Shown: positions 58,163-64,000 of the stretch, one piece after another
How positions within the stretch are numbered: position 1 is the first letter of the stretch
Layout of the letters: every line of letters starts with the position of its first letter
Origin: CADEEN01 sp040384625
GTDB taxonomy: Bacteria > Pseudomonadota > Gammaproteobacteria > Burkholderiales > Burkholderiaceae_C
Assembly (NCBI GenBank): GCA_040384625.1
Contig: JAZKIW010000028.1
Location: forward strand, 1 to 64,000
DNA length: 64,000 bases
Direction: 5' to 3'
Position numbers and translations under genes: made by a program
Notes under the pieces: model-generated
Seen by the model: the letters and a program-made list of their open reading frames with translations, nothing else
What the model was told of the DNA's origin: nothing
Database searches by the model: none

Positions 58163-58676
58163 ACCCGACAAGCTGATCGAGGCGATGTTCCGCATCGTCA
58201 TCCAGGCCGACATCCAGCGCGTCTGGCGCGAACTGACCAAGACCGACGAAGCCCAGGGCGCCGTCTTCAATGCCTGGCTGCACACCTCAGGCCTGGTGCC
58301 TGGCGCGCGCCTGCAGATGCGCACCGGCAGTGGCAAGCACGTGCTGGTGGTCGGCGAGGTCGTCGAATTTGACCCGCCGCACCGCTTCGTGCACACGCAC
58401 CGCTTCACCCAGCACGACGACCCGGTCTGTCGTGTCGCTTACGAACTGAAGGAAGTGCCCGGCGGGGTGGAGGTGACGCTGCGCGTGTTCGACTTGCCGC
58501 TCGGCACCGCCACCGCGAAGAGCATGCAATCGGGCGGCGACATGATCCTGAAGTCGCTGAAGGCCATCGCCGAGACGGGCCGCCCACCGCTGATGATCCG
58601 GCTGATGTACCTGGCCTTCGCCAACATGGAGTTCGTGCTGCCCAAACGGACGCGCAGCGAACACTGGCCGCTGTAG
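58155..58676 (+). CDS. SRPBCC (AHSA1-like) domain protein
   Basis: 173 residues. A START/SRPBCC fold: IVIQADIQRVWRELTKTDEAQ at the N-terminus, VVEFDPPHRFVHTHRF in the middle, and the long C-terminal helix (TAKSMQSGGDMILKSLKAIAETG). These bind small hydrophobic ligands; function is unknown. Start ATG 58155 overlaps the ArsR stop and has AACGAGGAAAC as ribosome site. Second gene of the ArsR operon. Confidence 0.9.
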   Translation: MAEPDKLIEAMFRIVIQADIQRVWRELTKTDEAQGAVFNAWLHTSGLVPGARLQMRTGSGKHVLVVGEVVEFDPPHRFVHTHRFTQHDDPVCRVAYELKEVPGGVEVTLRVFDLPLGTATAKSMQSGGDMILKSLKAIAETGRPPLMIRLMYLAFANMEFVLPKRTRSEHWPL

Positions 58677-58710
58677 TCCGCTCACCCGTCCTACGTAAGG
58701 AGACCGCACC

Positions 58711-59271
58711 ATGGCCGACCCGCAAGCCGCGCTCGCCACCCAGCTGCGCAACATCGAGGCCAAGACCGGCCAGTCGCTGGCCCAGTTGCGCGCCGTCATC
58801 GCCCAGAGCGGCCTGGCCAAGCACGGCGAAGTGCGGGCGATGCTGATCGAACGCTACGGCCTGGGTTACGGCGACGCCAACACGCTGGCGCATGCGGCGA
58901 AGGCCGAGCCCGCTACGGCTGGAGTGGCCGAGGCCGACCCGCTGGACGCCATCTACGGCGGCAACAAGGCGGCGCTGCGCCCGCTGCACGCGCAGGTGAT
59001 GGCCAGGATCGAAGCTTTTGGTGCATTCGACATCGCGCCGAAGAGGGCCTACCTCAGCCTGCGGCGCAAGAAGCAGTTCGCGATGCTGGGGCCGGCAACG
59101 AAGGACCAGATCGAGCTCGGGCTGAACGCCAAGGCGCTGCCCGCCCACCCGCGCCTGAAGGCCTTGCCGCCCGGCGGCATGTGCCAGTACACGGTGCGGC
59201 TGTCATCGGCCTCCGAGGTCGATGCCCAACTCGTCAGCTGGTTGCGAACGGCCTACGACGCGGCCAGCTGA
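58711..59271 (+). CDS. DUF4287/DUF5655 domain-containing protein
   Basis: 186 residues. The N-terminal DUF4287 part (about 8-60) is KTGQSLAQLRAVIAQSGLAKHGEVRAMLIERYGLGYGDANTLAH in outline. The C-terminal DUF5655 part (about 78-185) includes FGAFDIAPKRAYLSLRRKKQFAML and a final helix. Function is unknown. AAGGAGA precedes the ATG. It lies 34 bp behind the SRPBCC gene and is probably the third gene of the ArsR operon. Confidence 0.88.
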   Translation: MADPQAALATQLRNIEAKTGQSLAQLRAVIAQSGLAKHGEVRAMLIERYGLGYGDANTLAHAAKAEPATAGVAEADPLDAIYGGNKAALRPLHAQVMARIEAFGAFDIAPKRAYLSLRRKKQFAMLGPATKDQIELGLNAKALPAHPRLKALPPGGMCQYTVRLSSASEVDAQLVSWLRTAYDAAS

Positions 59272-59373
59272 AGCGCTAGGGTGAGTACCGATGCGACTGC
59301 CCGGCAACGGGCAGACGATGCGCCGCGCCGCTTCCGTGTCGGGGCGCGCGACAACAACATCGAGGAGAACCGC

Positions 59374-59763
59374 ATGACCGAATCCGCTCGCAGCAGCACC
59401 TGGTTGCGCATTGCCGTCGTCTACTTTGTCGTCGGCGTCTCGCTCGGCATCGTGATGGGGGCCTCCGGCAACCACGGCCTGATGCCTGTGCACGCCCACA
59501 TCAACCTGCTCGGCTGGGTCTCAATGACCCTGTTCGGCCTGATCGGGCGGGCCCACCCAGACGTGCTGCGCGGTCCCATCGCCACGGTCCAGTTCTGGCT
59601 CTACAACCTGGGCGTGCCGGCCTTGCTGGTGGGACTGACCTTCCTGCTGCGCGGCAACCAAGCGCTCGGGCCGGTGGTCGGAGCCTTGTCGATGGTGGTC
59701 GGCGTTGCGGTGTTGCTGTTCGCCTACCTGGCGTTTACACGCATCAAGCCGGCCGCCGCCTGA
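59374..59763 (+). CDS. Small heme-copper-oxidase-like membrane protein (four TM)
   Basis: 129 residues from ATG 59374, which has GAGGAGA; the frame back to 59281 lacks a ribosome site. Four transmembrane helices (about 12-32, 42-62, 72-92, 100-122). Helices 1-2 resemble the start of NorB/CcoN subunit I, with MPVHAHINLLGWVSM offering His residues. Such short stand-alone proteins are often labelled cytochrome-c oxidase but are too short to be one. Could bind heme or sense redox state; unknown. The end overlaps the convergent SGNH gene by 20 bp. Confidence 0.82.
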   Translation: MTESARSSTWLRIAVVYFVVGVSLGIVMGASGNHGLMPVHAHINLLGWVSMTLFGLIGRAHPDVLRGPIATVQFWLYNLGVPALLVGLTFLLRGNQALGPVVGALSMVVGVAVLLFAYLAFTRIKPAAA

Positions 59764-60484
59764 CACCGGCCAGGCGCGGCCAGACCGCGCTGGCGATGTG
59801 TTCCGCCAGCGTAACGCCACAGACGCGGTAGACGGCTTCACCCGGGTGGAAGCCGTCGTCGCCCATCACGCCGCGGTTCAGCGGCAGATCGATCGGCACA
59901 TGCGAAACGTCGTCGCGGCTGGCAGCCCACGCGGCCACCGCCCGGTTGTGGCGCCGCGCGTCGGCCCCGGCGACCCAGCGCAGCGGCTGCGGCAGCGCCG
60001 GGAAGCGGTGCACGGGCGGCAGCGGCGCGAACACAACATGGGCCACGCCATGGGCGTTGCGCAGGCGGTTGGCGATCGACTCGCGTGCCCGCAGGGCGCG
60101 CTGCGAAGGCACCTGGTCGACCACGTCGTTGACGCCCAGCACCACCACCGCCACATCGGCGTCGCGCAATGGTTCCGTCGCCAGCATCTGCAGACACTGC
60201 GCGCTAGTGATCCCCGAGCGCGCCAACAACTGCCAGCGCACCCGCGCCGCGCACTGCGTCGCCAGCGCCCGCGTCAGGTGCCCGGCCAGCGCATCGGTCT
60301 GCCGTTTCACGCCCACACCAGCGGCGGAAGAGTCGCCTACGATCAGCAGCCGCAGCAGCGGCCCGCGCCCGACCTCGCCCTCGCGCGCACCCTCGGCTTC
60401 CGGCAGCCTCGGCAGGCGCCCGCGCGTCAGCATCGCCTGCGCCACCAGAACCGGCGACAGCAGCAGCTTGGCGGTCAGGCTCAT
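59744..60484 (-). CDS. SGNH/GDSL hydrolase family esterase
   Basis: 246 residues from ATG 60484, 2 bp after the enoyl-CoA hydratase stop (a TTG at 60490 is possible). Block I is IVGDSSAAGVG (nucleophile Ser about 53), block III is VVLGVNDVVDQ and block V is DGFHPGEAVY with Asp and His. A hydrophobic N-terminus (about 4-20) could be a signal anchor. Hydrolyses an ester or thioester; substrate unknown. Last gene of the fad operon on this strand. Confidence 0.9.
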   Translation of the reverse strand: MSLTAKLLLSPVLVAQAMLTRGRLPRLPEAEGAREGEVGRGPLLRLLIVGDSSAAGVGVKRQTDALAGHLTRALATQCAARVRWQLLARSGITSAQCLQMLATEPLRDADVAVVVLGVNDVVDQVPSQRALRARESIANRLRNAHGVAHVVFAPLPPVHRFPALPQPLRWVAGADARRHNRAVAAWAASRDDVSHVPIDLPLNRGVMGDDGFHPGEAVYRVCGVTLAEHIASAVWPRLAGVRRRPA

Positions 60485-60486
60485 GC

Positions 60487-61260
60487 TCAAAACTTCGAGA
60501 AGTCGGGCTTGCGCTTCTGGAAGAAGGCCTGGAAGGCCTCGGTCGCCTCGGGGCTGCGCAGGCGTTGGGCGAACAAGCCGCCCTCGGTGCGGATCGTCGC
60601 CAGCACCTGCTCGCGCTGCGGCGCCCGCAGCAGTTGCTTGGCCTCGCGCACCGCCCCGGGCGGCAGGGTGTTGAAACGTTCGGCGATGCGGCGCGCGTGG
60701 TTGAGCACCTCGCCCGCCGGCAGAACCGCGTTAGCGATCCCGCATTCCACCGCTTGCTCGGCCGTGAACGGATCGCCGAGCAGCAGCTTCTCCGCCGCGC
60801 GGCGGTGGCCCATCAACTGCGGCACGAGCAGGCTGGAGGCAAATTCGGGCACCAGGCCGAGGCTGACGAAGGGCATCGCGAGGCGCGCGTCGTCGGCCAC
60901 GTAAACCAGGTCGCAGTGCAGCAGCATCGTGGTGCCGATGCCGATCGCGGCGCCGGTGACCGCCGCCACCACCGGTTTGTCGCACTCGGTCAACGCGCGC
61001 ATGAAGCCGAACACCGGCGAATCGAGCGCGTCGCTGCCCTGCCCCGGCGGGCGCGACATGAAGTCCTCGATGTCATTGCCCGAGGTGAAGATCCCCGGCT
61101 GGCCCGAAATCAGCACCGCACGCACGCCGGCCTCGGCGCGCGCCGCATCTAGGGCCTCGGCCATCGCCCGGTACATCGCGACGGTCAGCGCGTTCTTCTT
61201 CTCTGGGCGCGCGATCTCGATCGTCGCGACGCCGCTGACGATGGCGGTCTTGATGCTCAT
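60487..61260 (-). CDS. Enoyl-CoA hydratase/isomerase family protein
   Basis: 257 residues. Crotonase fold: EIARPEKKNALTVAMYRAM, oxyanion loop SGQPGIFTSGNDIEDF and GAAIGIGTTMLLHCDLVYVADDARLAMPFVSLGLVPEFASS. One conserved Glu (VPEFASS) is in place; the other common catalytic acid is not obvious, so an isomerase role is possible. It starts 1 bp after the thiolase stop and works in beta-oxidation with it. Confidence 0.92.
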   Translation of the reverse strand: MSIKTAIVSGVATIEIARPEKKNALTVAMYRAMAEALDAARAEAGVRAVLISGQPGIFTSGNDIEDFMSRPPGQGSDALDSPVFGFMRALTECDKPVVAAVTGAAIGIGTTMLLHCDLVYVADDARLAMPFVSLGLVPEFASSLLVPQLMGHRRAAEKLLLGDPFTAEQAVECGIANAVLPAGEVLNHARRIAERFNTLPPGAVREAKQLLRAPQREQVLATIRTEGGLFAQRLRSPEATEAFQAFFQKRKPDFSKF

Positions 61261-61261
61261 C

Positions 61262-62461
61262 TCAGACCCTTTCGAGGATGCCGGCCGCGCCCTGCCCCAT
61301 GCCCACGCACATCGTGACCATGCCGTACTTCAGTTGATGCCGCTGCAGCGCATGCACCACCGTCGCTGCGCGGATCGCGCCGGTGGCGCCGAGCGGGTGG
61401 CCCAGAGCGATCGCGCCGCCCATTGGATTGACCTTGGTGATGTCGAGGCCGACAGTGTTGATGACTGCCAGTGCCTGCGCCGCGAAGGCCTCGTTCAGCT
61501 CGATCCAGTCAATGTCGGCCAGCGACAGGCCAGCGTACTTCAGCGCCGCCGGTATCGCTTCGATCGGGCCGATGCCCATCACTTCGGGTGCCACGCCGCG
61601 CGCGGCGAAGCTGACGAAGCGCGCCAGTGGCTTCAAGTCGAACTGCCTCACCGCCCGCTCGCTGGCGACGATCAGCGCGCCCGCGCCGTCACTGGTCTGC
61701 GAGCTGTTGCCGGCGGTGACGCTGCCCTTTGCGGCGAACACCGGCTTCAGCTTGGCCAGGCCTTCAAGCGAGGTGTCGGGGCGCGCGCCTTCGTCGAGGT
61801 TGACGGTGCGCGTCTTGGTGTTCACTTCGCCCGTGACGAGGTTCGGGAAGCGGTCGATGATCTCGATCGGCGTCATCTCGTCGGCGAATTCGCCTGCTGC
61901 CATCGCCTTCAGCGCCTTCTGGTGCGAAGCCAGCGCAAAGGCGTCCTGCGCCTCACGCGTGACCTTCCACTGCGTCGCCACCTTCTCGGCCGTCAGGCCC
62001 ATGCCGTAGGCGATGCCGACGTTCTCGTCCTTGGCGAAGATGGCCGGATTGAACGAAGGCTTGTTGCCGCCCATCGGCACCATGCTCATGCTCTCGGCCC
62101 CGCCGGCGATCATCACGTCGGCCTCGCCGATGCGGATGCGGTCGGCGGCCATCTGCAGCGCGGTAAGGCCCGAGGCGCAGAAACGGTTCACCGTGACGCC
62201 GCCCACCGAGTGCGGCAGCCCCGCCAGCACCATCGCCACGCGGGCCATGTTGATACCCTGCTCGGCTTCGGGGAAGGAGCAGCCAATGACCGCGTCCTCG
62301 ATCGCTTTCGGGTCCAGGTTCGGCACCTGGGCCAAGGCGCTCCTGACGGCAGCGACCAGCAGGTCGTCGGGCCGCGTGTTGCGGAAGTACCCGCGGCCCG
62401 ACTTGCCGATCGGCGTGCGCGTGGCGGCAACGATGTAGGCGTCTTGCACTTGTTTGCTCAT
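61262..62461 (-). CDS. Acetyl-CoA C-acyltransferase (3-ketoacyl-CoA thiolase, FadA-like)
   Basis: 399 residues. Thiolytic cleavage of 3-ketoacyl-CoA. Nucleophilic Cys in VNRFCASGLTALQ (about 92), His in GGAIALGHPLGATGA (about 355) and the second Cys in VTMCVGMGQG (about 386). Starts 2 bp after the stop of the FadB-like gene, so tightly co-translated. Together with that gene it forms the beta-oxidation complex; ETF-QO at 17441-19129 would take the electrons from the first oxidation step. Confidence 0.94.
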   Translation of the reverse strand: MSKQVQDAYIVAATRTPIGKSGRGYFRNTRPDDLLVAAVRSALAQVPNLDPKAIEDAVIGCSFPEAEQGINMARVAMVLAGLPHSVGGVTVNRFCASGLTALQMAADRIRIGEADVMIAGGAESMSMVPMGGNKPSFNPAIFAKDENVGIAYGMGLTAEKVATQWKVTREAQDAFALASHQKALKAMAAGEFADEMTPIEIIDRFPNLVTGEVNTKTRTVNLDEGARPDTSLEGLAKLKPVFAAKGSVTAGNSSQTSDGAGALIVASERAVRQFDLKPLARFVSFAARGVAPEVMGIGPIEAIPAALKYAGLSLADIDWIELNEAFAAQALAVINTVGLDITKVNPMGGAIALGHPLGATGAIRAATVVHALQRHQLKYGMVTMCVGMGQGAAGILERV

Positions 62462-62463
62462 GA

Positions 62464-64000
62464 TCAGTTCCTCACCGGCTTGCCGGTCGACAGCATTCCC
62501 ATGATCCGTTCCTGGCTCTTCGGGTGTTCGAGCAAGGCGCAGAAGTGTTTGCGCTCGAGCGCCATCAGGTATTCCTCGCTGACCAGGGAGCCGGCATCGA
62601 CCTCGCCGCCGCAGACCACGTCGGCGATCAGGGCCGAGATGTGGAAGTCGTGTGCACTGATGAAGCCGCCGTCGCGCATGTTGGCGAGCTGGCCCTTGAT
62701 CGTGGCGATGCCGCTGCGTCCTGCCACCGGGAAGAGCCGCTTCGCCGGCGGCCGGTAGCCCGCGGCGAACATCGCCCGGGCCTGCTGCGTCGCCACGAAG
62801 AGCATCTCGTCCTTGTGCGGCACGATCACATCGCTGTCCATCAGATAGCCCAGCTTCCGCGACTCAATCGCGCTGGTGCCGACCTTGGCCATCGCGGCAT
62901 TGGTGAACCCGTCCTTGACGAAGGCGAAGATGTCGGCATTCGCATTGCCCGCAGCGGCCATCTCGGCGGCGCGGCGCGCGATGTAGGTCAGGCCGCCGGC
63001 ACCCGGCAGCAGGCCGACACCCACCTCGACCAGGCCGATGTAGCTCTCCATCGCCGCGACACGTCGCGCCGAATGCACCGCCAGTTCGCAGCCGCCGCCC
63101 AGCGCAATGCCGCGGATGGCGCTGATGACGGGCACCTGGGCATAGCGGATGCGCAGGAACAGGGCCTGCAGCTTCTGGATCTCCGGGTCGATGCCCTTGG
63201 CGCCGAGCTTCATGAACACCGGCATCAGCGATTCCAGGTTGGCGCCGGCCGAGAACACATCGTCGGGTGACCAGATCACCAGGCCCTGGTAGCCGGCCTC
63301 GGCGAGTTCCAGGGCCTTCTGCAGGCCCTCGCTCACGGTCGGGCTGATCAGGTGCAGCTTGGCGGTGATGCTGACGATCAGGACTTCGCCATCGAGCGTC
63401 CAGACCCGCACTTCGTCGTTCTTGTAGATCTCGGTGCCGCTGTTCAGCGCAGCGATGGCGGCCGAGCCAAGCACGGCCTCGGGGAAGTGCTGGCGCTGAT
63501 AGACCGCCAGCTTGCTCACCGGCACATAGGTCTTCTTGCTCGGTGACCAGGAACCTTCGGGCGTGTGGACCCCCGTGCGTCCATCGAAGACCCAGGCTGG
63601 CAACGGAGCTTTCGACAGCGCCTTGCCGGCTTCGATGTCCTCCTTGACCCAGCCGGCCACCTGCTGCCAGCCGGCATCCTGCCAAAGCTCGAACGGGCCC
63701 TGCTTGCTGCCGAAGCCCCAGCGCATCGCGAAGTCGACGTCGCGCGCGCTGTCGGCGATGTCTTCGAGATGCACCGCGGCGTAGTGGAAGGCGTCGCGCA
63801 GGATCGCCCACAGAAACTGGGCCTGCGGGTTCGTCGATTCGCGCAGCAGCTTCAGGCGCTCGGTCGCGGGCTTCTTCAGCATGCGCTCGACAATCGGGTC
63901 GGCTTTGGCGCCACCCGGTACGTAGTCCTGCTTGGCGGGGTCGAGACGCAAGATGTCCTTGCCGACCTTCTTGTAGAAGCCCGCGCCGGTCTTCTGCCCC
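62464..64000 (-). CDS. 3-hydroxyacyl-CoA dehydrogenase/enoyl-CoA hydratase (FadB-like), C-terminal part
   Basis: The 5' end is outside the window; 511 codons are visible up to the right edge, entering with GQKTGAGFYKK. The first part seen is the C-terminal 3-hydroxyacyl-CoA dehydrogenase domain (EDIADSARDVDFAMRWGFGSKQGPFELW). A crotonase domain follows (about 175-430 of the visible part: SAGANLESLM, RGIALGGGCELAVHSARRVAAMESYIGLVEVGVGLLPGAGG in outline). The order dehydrogenase then hydratase is the reverse of E. coli FadB, as in a known proteobacterial subgroup near 800 residues. Multifunctional beta-oxidation enzyme. Confidence 0.93.
   Translation of the reverse strand, partial: GQKTGAGFYKKVGKDILRLDPAKQDYVPGGAKADPIVERMLKKPATERLKLLRESTNPQAQFLWAILRDAFHYAAVHLEDIADSARDVDFAMRWGFGSKQGPFELWQDAGWQQVAGWVKEDIEAGKALSKAPLPAWVFDGRTGVHTPEGSWSPSKKTYVPVSKLAVYQRQHFPEAVLGSAAIAALNSGTEIYKNDEVRVWTLDGEVLIVSITAKLHLISPTVSEGLQKALELAEAGYQGLVIWSPDDVFSAGANLESLMPVFMKLGAKGIDPEIQKLQALFLRIRYAQVPVISAIRGIALGGGCELAVHSARRVAAMESYIGLVEVGVGLLPGAGGLTYIARRAAEMAAAGNANADIFAFVKDGFTNAAMAKVGTSAIESRKLGYLMDSDVIVPHKDEMLFVATQQARAMFAAGYRPPAKRLFPVAGRSGIATIKGQLANMRDGGFISAHDFHISALIADVVCGGEVDAGSLVSEEYLMALERKHFCALLEHPKSQERIMGMLSTGKPVRN

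Noticed and set aside
60929..62758. 609-codon plus frame over the thiolase and hydratase genes
   Set aside because: Antisense shadow; the minus strand carries the catalytic motifs.

Overview
The window looks like a piece of chromosome from a high-GC betaproteobacterium, most likely a Burkholderiales member of the Rubrivivax/Leptothrix/Methylibium type. The evidence is the very high G+C third positions throughout, E. coli-like argG, thyA and miaA, an lptD-surA-rsmA cluster, gltIJKL, a FadB/FadA-type beta-oxidation operon, PA2778/PA2779-family genes, and a MutL that keeps the endonuclease motifs absent from MutH-containing enterics. The genome is packed: genes abut or overlap by ATGA/GTGA, and several convergent pairs overlap by 20-68 bp. 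I saw no tRNA, rRNA, insertion sequence, phage gene or CRISPR array. The longest non-coding stretch (19130-19487) holds a tandem glycine riboswitch.

Layout. 1-1253: the 5' two thirds of thrS (minus strand) with an apparent transcription-attenuation leader: a 15-residue peptide carrying one of each of the four threonine codons, competing hairpins and an intrinsic terminator. 1254-3683: a glycine-zipper lipoprotein and a DUF4331 protein with a small lipoprotein. 3848-8095: class I fumarase, argG, a glutathione transferase and a VOC protein. 8034-15538: an MscS channel and a histone-deacetylase-like hydrolase on minus; moxR-DUF58-transglutaminase-mltB on plus. 15471-17358: SDR, YceH and a hotdog thioesterase. 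17441-19129: ETF-ubiquinone oxidoreductase. 19193-25348: glycine riboswitch, gcvT, gcvH, gcvP and sdaA, a module that takes excess glycine through serine to pyruvate. 25376-27064: a CPA2 cation/proton antiporter.

27110-35248: amgK-type sugar kinase divergent from lptD-surA-rsmA (outer-membrane assembly), then DedA and mutL sharing a 42-bp divergent promoter region. 35255-36865: ornithine cyclodeaminase divergent from an Lrp/AsnC regulator. 36894-40292: a lipoprotein alpha/beta hydrolase, an RluF-like pseudouridine synthase with a long disordered N-terminus, and a PA2779/PA2778 pair. 40380-46860: a tightly coupled run of Bcr/CflA exporter, miaA, ABC ATPase, FtsX-type permease and an AttH/CrtC lipocalin-like protein. 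46870-51929: diguanylate cyclase, MsbA-like exporter, thyA, a GFA protein and the start of gltLKJI (minus strand, to 54352), followed by a LysR regulator and an Atm1/HMT1-like exporter. 57276-60484: YciA thioesterase, an ArsR/SRPBCC/DUF4287 operon with a palindromic operator, a small heme-copper-oxidase-like membrane protein and an SGNH esterase. 60487-64000: enoyl-CoA hydratase, thiolase and the C-terminal part of a FadB-like multifunctional enzyme.

The best candidate for something under-described is the thrS leader. A second genome-style signal is the repeated placement of a sigma70 -10 hexamer 6-7 nt before the start codon (mltB, mutL, dedA, thyA, perhaps moxR), which predicts leaderless mRNAs.
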